Assembly: GCF_029760915.1 (NCBI RefSeq)
Contig: NZ_CP121685.1
Coordinates: forward strand, 2,126,001-2,190,000
DNA length: 64,000 bases
Reading direction: 5' to 3'
Source of the DNA: Olleya sp. YS
GTDB lineage: Bacteria; Bacteroidota; Bacteroidia; Flavobacteriales; Flavobacteriaceae
The number at the start of each line of letters is the position of its first letter. Position 1 is the stretch's first letter. A program made the position numbers and the translations under genes. Positions 45,408 to 55,196 of this stretch are shown piece by piece. The notes beneath the pieces were generated by a model. It did no database searches and was not told where the DNA came from. It saw only the letters and a list, made by a program, of their open reading frames with translations.

Positions 45408-46367
45408 ATGAAATTAAGAAAAATTACTTTAATACTTTTAACAGTTTTTGTTACTATATTATCTTGTAAAGATGAAGAAGATGATACACCAGTATTTGTT
45501 GAAAGAGATAGAGCAGAAGTATATGCTGAAGATTTAGCAGAAATTGAAGCGTACTTACAAACTCATTTTTATAACTATGAAGAGTTTGAGTCAAATCCTG
45601 TCTATAGTGATTTGTCATCTTCACCTGCTAACATAACACCAAATGATTCTTTCGAAATAGTTTTCGATACCATTGAAGGTGCTAATAGTGATAAAATTCC
45701 ACTAATAGACCAAGTTGAAGAGAAAATAGTGACTCAAGATGGTATAGATTATAAACTGTATATTTTAAGAGTAAGACAAGGTTTGGGGCATTCCATTCAC
45801 CCTCTAGATGCTGTAGGTGTTTTATATGAAGGAAATTTATTAGATGGAGAAGTGTTTGATAGTGCAGATGTTGTAAATACTCCTTTAAACCTTTCTAACG
45901 TAGGATTTTCATTAGGCGTTATTACTGGTTTTAGAGAAGCTTTAATAGAGTTTCAAGCTAGAGAAAGTTATAGCGAAAACGGAGATGGTACCACAACTAA
46001 CCATAATTATGGTATTGGTGCAGTATTTATTCCTTCAGGATTAGGATATTTTTCTGCTGCAACAAGTAATATACCTAGTTATACTCCAATAATATTTAAA
46101 TTAGGACTTCTAACAAGAATAAATACAGATTATGATGGTGATTCAATTTTTTCACGTTTGGAAGACTTAGATGGTGATGGTGATGGCTCTAATGAAGATA
46201 CAGATGGTGATGGCTTCCCCAACTTTTTTGATAATGATGATGATAACGATGGTGTTTTAACTGCTAACGAAGATTTAGACCAAGACGGAGATCCAACTAA
46301 TGATGATAGCGATGGTGATGGTATACCCAATTACTTAGATGCAGATTCTAACGAGTCTAATCAATAA
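45408..46367 (+). CDS. Lipoprotein with FKBP-like domain and calcium-binding TSP3-type tail
   Basis: 319 residues from the ATG at 45408, which begins the lipoprotein signal MKLRKITLILLTVFVTILSC; the ATG at 45378 would leave a non-signal extension. The middle (about 95-245) resembles FKBP-type prolyl isomerases (VGVLYEGNLLDGEVFDSAD, IPSGLGYF). The tail (about 248-319) has repeated DGDGD/DxDxDGxxxxxD elements like thrombospondin type 3 or cohesin-type Ca2+ loops. The combination is frequent in Flavobacteriaceae surface proteins. Confidence 0.87.
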   Translation: MKLRKITLILLTVFVTILSCKDEEDDTPVFVERDRAEVYAEDLAEIEAYLQTHFYNYEEFESNPVYSDLSSSPANITPNDSFEIVFDTIEGANSDKIPLIDQVEEKIVTQDGIDYKLYILRVRQGLGHSIHPLDAVGVLYEGNLLDGEVFDSADVVNTPLNLSNVGFSLGVITGFREALIEFQARESYSENGDGTTTNHNYGIGAVFIPSGLGYFSAATSNIPSYTPIIFKLGLLTRINTDYDGDSIFSRLEDLDGDGDGSNEDTDGDGFPNFFDNDDDNDGVLTANEDLDQDGDPTNDDSDGDGIPNYLDADSNESNQ

Positions 46368-46370
46368 CAA

Positions 46371-46399
46371 AAAAAAGCCACTTTTAAAGTGGCTTTTTT
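46371..46399. terminator. Bidirectional terminator
   Basis: A near-perfect palindrome around GCCACTTT (46377-46384) and AAAGTGGC (46386-46393), flanked by A run and T run, between convergent genes. Confidence 0.86.
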
Positions 46400-46402
46400 A
46401 GT

Positions 46403-47044
46403 TTACAACATAATGGACAAACTTAGTATAAGCTGTTCAGGTCGTGTGTCTAATCTGTTAGGATTATTGATTGTTATATTATTATTTATAATAGTAGCTT
46501 CATTATCGTTAAAACCTCTTTCATAACGTAAGTCTAATCCAATTTTGTTAATACTAAACCCAATTCCAAAGTTTAATCCTACCGAAAAATCATTCTCTAT
46601 AGTGTTAATAGTAGCATTTTCAAAACCACTATCTAGTACATACTGTACAGAAGGGCCTCCAAAAACACTAATAGGTCCCAACACTTTTATACCAACCAAT
46701 AATGGTGCATCTAATTTTTTAAAATCAAAAGTACCTGCATCATAATCACTTGACGTAGCTGTATACACTAGCTCTGGTCTAAAATAAAGTTTGTTACCTA
46801 GTTTACCAAAAATTCCAACGTGGTACCCAATATTTTGATCTGGATTTTGATAATTGTTAGAAATAGATTCAAAGTAGTCACCATTTCCATTGTAGTTTAA
46901 TCCACCTTTAATACCAAAACCACTTTTAGTTTGAGCAAAAATTAAAGTTGTAAATAATAACGAACCAATTGATGTTAAAATTAATTTTTTACTTACACCT
47001 GTTTCAGGACTTAAGTTTTTGTAAAATCTTTTTAAAATTTTCAT
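46403..47044 (-). CDS. Outer-membrane beta-barrel protein, PorT-like
   Basis: 213 residues. After a basic N-terminal extension and signal (SLLFTTLIFAQ, cleavage near residue 38) come alternating strands of an eight-stranded barrel: GFGIKGGLNYNG, YHVGIFGKLGNKLYFRPELVYT, VGLNFGIGFSINKIGLDLRYERGF. This is the porin/PorT family with unknown role in most cases. A structural rather than enzymatic function is likely. Confidence 0.87.
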   Translation of the reverse strand: MKILKRFYKNLSPETGVSKKLILTSIGSLLFTTLIFAQTKSGFGIKGGLNYNGNGDYFESISNNYQNPDQNIGYHVGIFGKLGNKLYFRPELVYTATSSDYDAGTFDFKKLDAPLLVGIKVLGPISVFGGPSVQYVLDSGFENATINTIENDFSVGLNFGIGFSINKIGLDLRYERGFNDNEATIINNNITINNPNRLDTRPEQLILSLSIML

Positions 47045-47133
47045 AATTGTTGTTTTTTGATGAACATTTATTATAACGAAAATTATGCCAAAATATTTTT
47101 AATGCTGTTTATCAGTTACTTAAATGTATAAAA

Positions 47134-47170
47134 AAAAGAGGGGTTAATCTAATTGATTAACCCCTCTTTT
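47134..47170 (-). terminator. Terminator after split transketolase operon
   Basis: 16-bp stem AAAAGAGGGGTTAATC (47134-47149) and its complement (47155-47170), loop of 5. T runs on both sides. Confidence 0.9.
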
Positions 47171-47189
47171 AAATATTAATTTTAATAAT

Positions 47190-48143
47190 CTACTTACGAT
47201 TTATAACTTTTTCGGATGCTTTTACAATAGCATCTGCGTTTAAACCATATTTTTCCATGAGTTGCTCTGGTGTTCCAGATTCACCAAAGGTATCGTTGGT
47301 TGCAACAAATTCTTGAGGTGTTGGCTGATGTTGTGATAAAACACGTGCTATACTTTCTCCTAAACCACCTAAATGGTTATGCTCTTCGGCTGTTACAATG
47401 CATTTAGTTTTCTTTACAGATTCTATAATAGCATTAGCGTCTAAAGGTTTAATGGTGTGTATATTGATGACTTCAGCAGAGATACCCTTATCATGTAAAG
47501 CTTTTGCAGCTTCTAAAGCTTCCCATACTAAATGTCCAGTAGCAACAATAGTTACATCACTTCCAGATTGTAATTGTAAGGCTTTTCCAATTTCAAATTT
47601 TTGATTTTCAGGTGTAAAATTGGCAACTTTTGGACGTCCAAAACGTAAATATACTGGACCATGGTGATCTGCAATTGCAATTGTTGCAGCTTTAGTTTGA
47701 TTATAATCACAAGGATTAATCACTACCATACCTGGTAACATCTTCATTAAGCCAATATCCTCAAGAATTTGGTGTGTAGCACCATCTTCACCTAAAGTTA
47801 AACCTGCGTGCGAAGCACAGATTTTTACATTTTTATCAGAGTAAGCAACACTTTGTCTTATTTGATCGTACACACGACCTGTAGAAAAGTTTGCAAAAGT
47901 ACCTGTAAATGGTATTTTGCCACCAATGGTTAATCCTGCTGCCATACCTATCATATTAGCTTCTGCGATTCCAACCTGAAAAAAACGCTCTGGATGATTT
48001 TTTTTAAAGTCATCCATTTTTAGAGAGCCAATTAAATCGGCACACAGCGCAACAACGTTATTATTAGTTTGTCCTAATTCTGTTAGTCCAGCTCCAAAAC
48101 CTGAACGCGTATCTTTACTTCCTGTATTTGTATATGTTTTCAT
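47190..48143 (-). CDS. Transketolase, C-terminal subunit
   Basis: 317 residues with the pyrimidine-binding and C-terminal transketolase domains: GIAEANMIGMAAGLTIGGKIPF (with catalytic Glu) near residue 60, HAGLTLGEDGATHQILEDIGLM near 112, YLRFGRPKV near 168. It pairs with the N-terminal subunit gene upstream, 20 bases apart. The two-subunit form is found in many bacteria and archaea and serves the pentose phosphate pathway. Confidence 0.95.
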   Translation of the reverse strand: MKTYTNTGSKDTRSGFGAGLTELGQTNNNVVALCADLIGSLKMDDFKKNHPERFFQVGIAEANMIGMAAGLTIGGKIPFTGTFANFSTGRVYDQIRQSVAYSDKNVKICASHAGLTLGEDGATHQILEDIGLMKMLPGMVVINPCDYNQTKAATIAIADHHGPVYLRFGRPKVANFTPENQKFEIGKALQLQSGSDVTIVATGHLVWEALEAAKALHDKGISAEVINIHTIKPLDANAIIESVKKTKCIVTAEEHNHLGGLGESIARVLSQHQPTPQEFVATNDTFGESGTPEQLMEKYGLNADAIVKASEKVINRK

Positions 48144-48163
48144 TTTGTCTAAGTTTTGGTTAG

Positions 48164-49009
48164 TTAGTAATCACCTAAAGTTTCAGGATTTTGCTCTAAT
48201 CCAATAGCAAGCTGCTCGTCGTTTGGTGCTTTACCATGCCAAGCATGCGTATGCATCATAAAATCTACACCATGACCCATAACTGTTTTTAGTAGCACAC
48301 AAACAGGTTTACCTTGTCCTGTAAGGCTTTTAGCTTTTTCCATACCTTTTAAGATGTCTTCTATAGAATTACCGTTTTCTATATCTACAACTGTCCAACC
48401 AAAAGCTTCAAATTTTGCTCTAAAACTACCCATTGGTAATACTTTGTCAGTTGGTCCATCAATCTGTTGACCATTTAAATCTATTGTAGCAATAATATTA
48501 TCTACTTTATTACCAGCTGCATACATAATAGCTTCCCAATTTTGACCTTCTTGCATTTCTCCATCACCATGTAAACTGTAAATTAAATGTTGACAACCGT
48601 TTAATTTTTTAGCTTGTGCTGCACCTAACGCTACACTTAATCCTTGTCCTAACGATCCGGAAGCAATTCTAACTCCTGGTAAATTTTCGTGAGTGGTTGG
48701 ATGACCTTGTAGTCTAGAATTTATTAATCTAAAGGTGTTTAATTCTTCTACAGGAAAATAACCTGATCGTGCTAAAACACTATAATAAACAGGAGAAATA
48801 TGTCCATTGGATAAGAAGAAAATATCTTCTCCAATACCATCCATATCAAATCCTTCTTTTCTGTCCATGATTTTTTTATAAAGTGCTACAAAAAACTCTG
48901 CGCAACCTAAAGAACCACCTGGATGACCAGAATTTACTTTGTGGACCATACGTAAAATATCTCTGCGTACTTGTGTTGTTAAATCTTCTAATTGTTGTAT
49001 GCTTGCCAT
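48164..49009 (-). CDS. Transketolase, N-terminal (TPP-binding) subunit
   Basis: 281 residues. SGHPGGSLGCAEFF near residue 28, the TPP motif GDGEMQEGQNWEAIMYAAGNKVDNIIATIDLN (about 147-178), HAWHGKAPNDEQ at the end. Holds the pyrophosphate and metal site of thiamine diphosphate. First gene of the operon, with its own promoter. Confidence 0.95.
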   Translation of the reverse strand: MASIQQLEDLTTQVRRDILRMVHKVNSGHPGGSLGCAEFFVALYKKIMDRKEGFDMDGIGEDIFFLSNGHISPVYYSVLARSGYFPVEELNTFRLINSRLQGHPTTHENLPGVRIASGSLGQGLSVALGAAQAKKLNGCQHLIYSLHGDGEMQEGQNWEAIMYAAGNKVDNIIATIDLNGQQIDGPTDKVLPMGSFRAKFEAFGWTVVDIENGNSIEDILKGMEKAKSLTGQGKPVCVLLKTVMGHGVDFMMHTHAWHGKAPNDEQLAIGLEQNPETLGDY

Positions 49010-49034
49010 GTTTTATGGGTTAATTATTTTGTTC

Positions 49035-49064
49035 CAAAATTAGTTTTTTAAAAGGCGGTCACAA
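49035..49064 (-). promoter_or_regulatory. Transketolase promoter
   Basis: On the minus strand TTG (plus CAA at 49062-49064), 19-base spacer and TAATTTTG (plus CAAAATTA at 49035-49042). Confidence 0.72.
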
Positions 49065-49189
49065 AAATTGAATCGTTACACTTATTAACGATTTGCCTCG
49101 ATTTCTTAACAATTACAATTATTTTTTACTGTGTGGTACAAAAATTTCAATTTTAGTAAGTATTTAAGACCCTTTGTGTATTTCTTATT

Positions 49190-49197
49190 TATATTTG
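49190..49197 (+). promoter_or_regulatory. tgt -7 box
   Basis: TATATTTG, 24 bases before the ATG at 49222. The TTTG at 49173-49176 is only 13 bases away, too close for a standard -33. The box overlaps the region of the upstream alternative start, which argues for 49222. Confidence 0.6.
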
Positions 49198-49221
49198 CTA
49201 GCTGAAGATTTAAGAAACACA

Positions 49222-50352
49222 ATGACTTTCGATTTAAAAGGAAAAGATACGCAAAGCAACGCTAGAGCAGGAGTAATAACAACAGATCATGGAGTTATTG
49301 AAACTCCTATTTTTATGCCTGTTGGTACTGTAGCATCGGTTAAAGGAGTGCATCAAAGAGAATTAAAAGAAGATATTAATCCTGATATTATTTTAGGTAA
49401 TACTTACCACTTATATTTAAAACCACAAACCGAAATACTAGAGAAAGCAGGAGGTTTACACAAATTTATGAACTGGGACCGAAATATCTTAACAGACTCT
49501 GGTGGTTATCAAGTATACTCGCTATCTGCAAATAGAAAAATTAAAGAAGAAGGCGTCAAATTTAAATCTCATATAGACGGAAGTTACCATACATTCACAC
49601 CAGAAAATGTCATGGAAATTCAACGAAGTATAGGTGCAGATATTATTATGGCTTTTGACGAGTGTACACCTTATCCATGTGATTATAATTATGCAAGACG
49701 ATCTATGCATATGACACATCGTTGGTTGGATAGGTGCATTAATCATCTAGAAAAAGTACCTTTTAAATATGATTATTCTCAAGCGTTTTTTCCTATAGTA
49801 CAAGGTAGTACCTATAAAGATCTACGTAAACAATCTGCCGAATATATTGCAAATGCTGGTGCAGTTGGTAACGCTATTGGTGGCTTATCTGTAGGTGAGC
49901 CAGCAGAAGAGATGTATGCGATGACAGAGGTAGTTACAGATATATTACCAGAGGATAAGCCACGTTATTTAATGGGAGTTGGTACACCAATAAATATACT
50001 TGAAAATATTGCATTAGGCGTTGATATGTTTGATTGTGTTATGCCAACCCGTAATGCTAGAAACGGAATGTTATTTACTGCTCATGGTACTATTAATATC
50101 AAAAACTTAAAATGGCGTGATGATTTTTCGCCTATTGATGAGATGGGAATTACTTTTGTAGATACAGAATACAGTAAAGCCTATTTAAGACATTTGTTTA
50201 CTGTTAACGAGTTATTAGGAAAACAAATTGCTACCATTCATAATTTAGGATTTTATTTATGGTTGACCAGAGAAGCTAGAAAACATATTTTAGCAGGAGA
50301 TTTTAGAACTTGGAAAGACCAAATGGTAAAGCAAATGGATAAACGTCTATAA
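49222..50352 (+). CDS. tgt: tRNA-guanine transglycosylase
   Basis: 376 residues from the ATG at 49222 (MTFDLKGKDTQSNARAG). Substrate-site LTDSGGYQVYSL holds the catalytic Asp; the second Asp is in GVDMFDCVMPTRNARNG. The usual C-terminal zinc cluster C-x-C-x2-C-H is not evident: the region has only KNLKWRDDFSPID. It exchanges guanine for preQ1 in tRNAs with GUN anticodons. Overlaps or abuts the next gene at 50353. Confidence 0.95.
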   Translation: MTFDLKGKDTQSNARAGVITTDHGVIETPIFMPVGTVASVKGVHQRELKEDINPDIILGNTYHLYLKPQTEILEKAGGLHKFMNWDRNILTDSGGYQVYSLSANRKIKEEGVKFKSHIDGSYHTFTPENVMEIQRSIGADIIMAFDECTPYPCDYNYARRSMHMTHRWLDRCINHLEKVPFKYDYSQAFFPIVQGSTYKDLRKQSAEYIANAGAVGNAIGGLSVGEPAEEMYAMTEVVTDILPEDKPRYLMGVGTPINILENIALGVDMFDCVMPTRNARNGMLFTAHGTINIKNLKWRDDFSPIDEMGITFVDTEYSKAYLRHLFTVNELLGKQIATIHNLGFYLWLTREARKHILAGDFRTWKDQMVKQMDKRL

Positions 50353-51426
50353 GTGAAAATATTAGATTGGTACATACTAAAACGTTATTTAATGACATTT
50401 GCAGTCATGCTTTTGTTATTTATACCTATTGGTATAACCGTCCATTTAGCTGAAAAAATTGGTAAAATTCTTGAAAATAATGCGCCTTTCGGCGAAGTTA
50501 TGCAGTACTTGTTAGACTTTACCATTTATTTTGCACATTTATTATTTCCTTTATTTTTATTTTTATCTGTAATATGGTTTACTTCAAAATTAGCTAATAA
50601 CACTGAAGTTGTTGCGTTTTTAAGTTCTGGTGTATCGTTTACACGATTTTTAAGACCCTATCTAATTGGAGGTGTAATAGTAGCAATTATATCAATTGTT
50701 TTAGGATTGTATTTAGCTCCAAATGCTAGTAAAGGATTTAATAATTTTAAATATAAATACCTCTCTGGAAAAAAAGCACTTAATAACACTAATGTATTAA
50801 AACAAATTAATGATAAAGAAATCATTTACGTCACTAGTTTTGATACCAAAAACAAAACAGGTATAAATTTTACTTTAGAACATTTTGAAGAAGGTAAGAT
50901 GAGCTATAAAATTAGTGCGTCTAATATTAGGTATTATGAAGAAGATTCAGCATTTGTGTTACGTAATTACGTTAAAAGAACCATTGGAGAAAACAACGAT
51001 GTACTTGAAGTGCAAAGAAAAAAAGATACTATTTTAAGTTTTGATTTGGATGATCTAACTCCTGAAGATTATATAGCTGAAACTTTAAGGTATAATGAAT
51101 TGATTCAATTTATCGATAGAGAAGAAAAAAGAGGCTCTAAGTACATAGGACGTTATAAATTAGCTAAATATCAAAAATGGAGTTTACCTGTTTCAGTCTT
51201 TATATTAACCATCATAGCAGTTGCGGTGTCGTCAAGAAAACGTCGTGGTGGTATGGGAGTTAATTTAGCTTTCGGCATTTGTATAGCCATGATATTTGTA
51301 TTTTTTGACAAAATATTTGGGACCCTTGCTTCACAATCAGATTTTTCGCCATTACTAGCAGTCTGGTTTCCAAACATTATTTTTGGAGTATTAGCACTTA
51401 TCTTACTGCGCAATGCAAAACGATAA
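50353..51426 (+). CDS. LptF/LptG-family lipopolysaccharide export permease
   Basis: 357 residues. The start is GTG, directly after the tgt stop. Three N-terminal membrane helices, a periplasmic jellyroll part (about 125-265) and three C-terminal helices match the YjgP/YjgQ fold; MKILDWYILKRYLMTF at the N-terminus and SVFILTIIAVAVSSRKRRGGMG near residue 278 are typical. It works with LptB and the partner permease to lift LPS from the inner membrane. LptG is more likely than LptF, but this is not certain. Confidence 0.9.
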   Translation: MKILDWYILKRYLMTFAVMLLLFIPIGITVHLAEKIGKILENNAPFGEVMQYLLDFTIYFAHLLFPLFLFLSVIWFTSKLANNTEVVAFLSSGVSFTRFLRPYLIGGVIVAIISIVLGLYLAPNASKGFNNFKYKYLSGKKALNNTNVLKQINDKEIIYVTSFDTKNKTGINFTLEHFEEGKMSYKISASNIRYYEEDSAFVLRNYVKRTIGENNDVLEVQRKKDTILSFDLDDLTPEDYIAETLRYNELIQFIDREEKRGSKYIGRYKLAKYQKWSLPVSVFILTIIAVAVSSRKRRGGMGVNLAFGICIAMIFVFFDKIFGTLASQSDFSPLLAVWFPNIIFGVLALILLRNAKR

Positions 51427-52300
51427 ACTTAAAAATTATCTTCACCTTCATGTTCTAGTATTTATAGCTGGTTTTACAGCTATTCTCGGAAAACTTATTA
51501 CTATAAATGCGGTTAGCTTAGTTTGGTATAGAATGTTAATAGCTACGGTTTTAATGTTTATTTACATTAAAATTACTAAAGTCAATATCTCTATTACAAA
51601 AAAAGGATTTTTCAAATTATCCATTGCAGGTATCATAATCGCATTGCATTGGATAACCTTTTTCGGATCTATTCAAGTATCTAATGCCTCTATTGCGTTA
51701 GCTATGTTTTCAACTGGTGCTTTTTTTGCATCATTCATAGAACCTATAATTTATAAGCGTAAAATAATTGCTTATGAGATTGTTTTTGGACTAATTGTAA
51801 TTGTTGGTATTTACTTAATAGTTCAAAGCGAATTAAAATATATATATGGAATGGTATTAGGTGTCATTTCGGCATTTTTATCCTCACTATTTGCAGTGCT
51901 TAACGGAAAATTTTTAGAAGAGCATTCTGCTACTAAAATTTCGTTTTATGAGTTTGTAAGTGGTGTATTTTTTATATCAATTTATATATTATTTTTTGGT
52001 GAAGGCTTTAATGCTAATCATTTTAATATTTCAGCTTCAGATTGGTTATGGCTATTTATTCTAGCTTCAGTATGTACAGCTTACGCATTTATAGCTTCAG
52101 TGTATGTGATGCGATTTATTAGTCCTTATACTGTAGTTTTAACTTATAATTTAGAGCCTATATACGGAATCATTTTAGCTTTAATACTATTCCCAGAAAC
52201 CGAAACCATGTCTACCTCTTTTTACATTGGTGCCTTCATTATATTAGGTGTTGTTTTATTAAACGGAATATTAAAAAACTGGAAACAATCAAAGATTTAA
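51413..52300 (+). CDS. EamA-family (DMT) transporter
   Basis: 295 residues with about ten membrane helices in two EamA repeats (about 10-140 and 145-290); ALHWITFFGSIQVSNASIALAMFSTGAFFASFIEPI and YTVVLTYNLEPIYGIILALILFPE are family blocks. Transports unknown metabolites. Its ATG lies 14 bases inside the permease gene. Confidence 0.9.
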   Translation: MQNDKLKNYLHLHVLVFIAGFTAILGKLITINAVSLVWYRMLIATVLMFIYIKITKVNISITKKGFFKLSIAGIIIALHWITFFGSIQVSNASIALAMFSTGAFFASFIEPIIYKRKIIAYEIVFGLIVIVGIYLIVQSELKYIYGMVLGVISAFLSSLFAVLNGKFLEEHSATKISFYEFVSGVFFISIYILFFGEGFNANHFNISASDWLWLFILASVCTAYAFIASVYVMRFISPYTVVLTYNLEPIYGIILALILFPETETMSTSFYIGAFIILGVVLLNGILKNWKQSKI

Positions 52301-52389
52301 AAATCAAAGCAAACTAACTGATTATCAATTTTTAACGTTAAAATATGCTCATTTTAATTGTATTCATAAAAAATGAAACAAAAAAAATG

Positions 52390-52397
52390 TAATTTTG
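52390..52397 (+). promoter_or_regulatory. accA -7 box
   Basis: TAATTTTG, 34 bases before the accA ATG. No well-placed -33 TTG. Confidence 0.55.
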
Positions 52398-52430
52398 CAA
52401 CCTAACAAATAAACAAAACTATCATTCCCT

Positions 52431-53384
52431 ATGGAATATTTAGAATTTGAATTACCTATAAAAGAACTAGAAGACCAACTAGAAAAGTGTCAAGTTATTG
52501 GAGAAGAAAGTGATGTTGATGTGACACAGACTTGCAAGCAAATCGAAAAAAAGCTTGTAGCTACAAAAAAAGAAATTTATAAAAACTTAACTGCTTGGCA
52601 ACGTGTACAATTATCACGTCATCCAGACAGGCCTTACACTTTAGATTATATTAGAGCCATTTGTGGCGACTCATTTTTAGAACTTCATGGAGACAGAGGT
52701 TTTAAAGATGATAAGGCAATGATTGGTGGTTTAGGAAAAATTGGTGACCAAAGCTTTATGTTTATTGGTCAACAAAAAGGGTTTAATACAAAAACTAGGC
52801 AATACCGTAATTTTGGTATGGCTAATCCAGAAGGCTATCGCAAAGCATTACGCTTAATGAAGTCTGCAGAAAAATTTGGGATTCCTGTTGTGACATTATT
52901 AGACACTCCTGGAGCTTATCCTGGTTTAGAAGCAGAAGAGCGTGGTCAAGGTGAAGCTATAGCCAGAAACATTTTAGAAATGACACGCTTAAAAGTACCT
53001 ATTATAACCATAGTTATTGGTGAAGGTGCATCTGGTGGAGCATTAGGTATTGGTGTAGGTGATAAAATCATGATGTTAGAAAACACATGGTATTCTGTAA
53101 TATCTCCAGAATCTTGTTCTTCTATATTGTGGCGAAGTTGGGAGTATAAAGAGCAAGCAGCAGAAGCTTTAAAACTAACTGCTAACGATATGAAAAAAAT
53201 GAAAATTGTAGACGATATCATAAAAGAACCACTTGGTGGAGCACATACAGATAGAGATACAACATTTAAAACAGTATCTGATGCAATTGTCAAAGCTTAT
53301 GACGAGTTTAAAAACTTATCACCAAAAGATTTAGTAAATAAACGCATCGAAAAATATTCAGAAATGGGAGTTTTTAAAGGATAA
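52431..53384 (+). CDS. accA: Acetyl-CoA carboxylase carboxyltransferase, alpha subunit
   Basis: 317 residues. A helical N-terminal part precedes [42 protein letters not shown], and the crotonase-type core [31 protein letters not shown] and [15 protein letters not shown]. It transfers the carboxyl group from biotin to acetyl-CoA in fatty acid synthesis, with AccD. Single gene with a -7 box and terminator. Confidence 0.97.
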   Translation: MEYLEFELPIKELEDQLEKCQVIGEESDVDVTQTCKQIEKKLVATKKEIYKNLTAWQRVQLSRHPDRPYTLDYIRAICGDSFLELHGDRGFKDDKAMIGGLGKIGDQSFMFIGQQKGFNTKTRQYRNFGMANPEGYRKALRLMKSAEKFGIPVVTLLDTPGAYPGLEAEERGQGEAIARNILEMTRLKVPIITIVIGEGASGGALGIGVGDKIMMLENTWYSVISPESCSSILWRSWEYKEQAAEALKLTANDMKKMKIVDDIIKEPLGGAHTDRDTTFKTVSDAIVKAYDEFKNLSPKDLVNKRIEKYSEMGVFKG

Positions 53385-53407
53385 ACCTTATAAAACCATT
53401 TGCTAAC

Positions 53408-53435
53408 AAAATCTGAAGTTTTTGCTTCAGATTTT
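53408..53435 (+). terminator. Terminator after accA
   Basis: AAAATCTGAAG (53408-53418) pairs with CTTCAGATTTT (53425-53435); T run follows. Confidence 0.9.
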
Positions 53436-53481
53436 TTTTGTGCTTGTTAACAAAAAAATAGAGTTATTAACATAATAAATG

Positions 53482-53511
53482 TTGATGACCTGTTAAGATT
53501 GAGTAACTTTG
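53482..53511 (+). promoter_or_regulatory. dnaB promoter
   Basis: TTG at 53482-53484, 19-base spacer, TAACTTTG at 53504-53511. The implied leader is about 120 bases, unusually long for this window; I see no clear structure in it. Confidence 0.72.
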
Positions 53512-53639
53512 TAATTCAATATTTCTTAACTATTTATTTACTTTCGCTAAAACATAAATTAGTCATATTTATAAGCTAGTTTAATCAATAAATAACCACA
53601 AAAAACCATTAAGTTTTTACTTAAAATTATTACCATACA

Positions 53640-55175
53640 ATGAAGCAACCTAATCAAATAAAAGGGTACCAAGTTGACAAGAGCACCATTATTAGCCTTG
53701 AAAAGGGGAAGATTCCACCTCAGGCTTTAGATTTGGAAGAAGTTGTTCTTGGTGCTATGATGATTGACAAAAAAGGGGTTGATGAGGTCATAGATATTTT
53801 AAGTCCTGAAGCATTTTACAAAGAGGCACATCAGCACATCTTTGAAGCCATATTCATGCTGTTTCAAGAAAGTCAACCTATTGACTTATTAACAGTTTCT
53901 ACGCAATTAAAGAAAAACTCAAAGTTAGATTTAGCAGGTGGTGATTTTTATCTTATTTCTTTAACTCAAAAAGTATCCTCTTCTGCGCATATCGAGTTTC
54001 ATGCACGTATTATTTTACAAAAATATATTCAGCGTAGTTTAATTAAGATTTCTTCAGAAATTATTGAAGATTCTTATGATGAAACCCAAGATGTATTTGA
54101 TTTGTTAGATAAAGCAGAATCTAAATTATATGAAGTTACCCAAGGAAACATTAAAAAATCTAGTGAAACTGCTCAAGATTTAGTAATTCAAGCTAAAAAG
54201 AAAATTGAAGAAATTTCGAAAAAAGAAGGAATGAGCGGAATCCCTTCTGGATTTGATAAACTAGACAAATTAACCTCTGGTTGGCAAGAAAGTGATTTAA
54301 TTATTATTGCAGCACGTCCTGGTATGGGTAAAACAGCTTTTACCTTAACTATGGCTCGTAATGTAGCGGTAAATTCAAATATTCCTGTTGCATTTTTCTC
54401 TCTAGAGATGGCATCTGTACAGTTAATTACACGTTTAATTTCTAGCGAAACTGGGTTGTCTTCAGAAAAACTAAGAACTGGAAAACTAGAAAAGCATGAG
54501 TGGGAACAGCTTAATACTAAAGTTAAAGACTTAGAAAAGGCACCATTGTTTATTGATGATACACCATCACTTTCTATTTTTGATCTACGTGCAAAAGCAC
54601 GTCGTTTAGCTTCACAACATGGTATAAAAATGATCATGATTGATTATTTACAGCTAATGACAGCTTCTGGTTCAGGTGGTAATCGTGAACAAGAAATCTC
54701 TACTATTTCCAGAAACCTAAAAGCACTAGCTAAAGAGTTAAGTGTACCTGTTATAGCATTATCACAGCTGTCACGTGCAGTAGAAACTCGTGGTGGAAGC
54801 AAACGTCCTTTACTATCAGATTTACGTGAGTCTGGTGCAATCGAGCAAGATGCAGATATTGTTAGCTTTATTTACAGACCAGAATATTATAAAATAGACG
54901 AGTGGGATGACGAAGAACGCTCACCAACAGAAGGTCAAGGAGAGTTTATTGTAGCAAAACATCGTAATGGAGGTTTAGATAGTATTAGATTAAAATTTAT
55001 TGGACACTTAGGTAAATTTGATAATCTAGACGATTTTGACACGCCTTTTGGTCAAGAGTTTCACAGTAAAATGAATGCTGCTGCAAACGATAATACTTTT
55101 GCTCCAGATAATTTCCCAACTGCCAACGATGCTTTTGATGCACCAGAACAGGATGACAATGATGTGCCTTTTTAA
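53640..55175 (+). CDS. dnaB: Replicative DNA helicase
   Basis: 511 residues. The N-terminal helical domain begins with PPQALDLEEVVLGAMMID; RecA-like domain has Walker A AARPGMGKTAF near residue 226, Walker B MIMIDYLQLM near 338, and LRESGAIEQDADIV. It unwinds DNA at the fork. No intein is present. The C-terminal 50 residues are acidic and low-complexity. Confidence 0.97.
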   Translation: MKQPNQIKGYQVDKSTIISLEKGKIPPQALDLEEVVLGAMMIDKKGVDEVIDILSPEAFYKEAHQHIFEAIFMLFQESQPIDLLTVSTQLKKNSKLDLAGGDFYLISLTQKVSSSAHIEFHARIILQKYIQRSLIKISSEIIEDSYDETQDVFDLLDKAESKLYEVTQGNIKKSSETAQDLVIQAKKKIEEISKKEGMSGIPSGFDKLDKLTSGWQESDLIIIAARPGMGKTAFTLTMARNVAVNSNIPVAFFSLEMASVQLITRLISSETGLSSEKLRTGKLEKHEWEQLNTKVKDLEKAPLFIDDTPSLSIFDLRAKARRLASQHGIKMIMIDYLQLMTASGSGGNREQEISTISRNLKALAKELSVPVIALSQLSRAVETRGGSKRPLLSDLRESGAIEQDADIVSFIYRPEYYKIDEWDDEERSPTEGQGEFIVAKHRNGGLDSIRLKFIGHLGKFDNLDDFDTPFGQEFHSKMNAAANDNTFAPDNFPTANDAFDAPEQDDNDVPF

Positions 55176-55196
55176 TAAATTTGAACCTACAACTTA

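Noticed and set aside
47190..49009. Two transketolase genes as a frameshifted single gene
   Set aside because: Each has its own start and complete domains, separated by 20 bases; the split form is a known natural arrangement.
54188..54637. 149-codon frame antisense to dnaB
   Set aside because: Shadow of the RecA-like domain.
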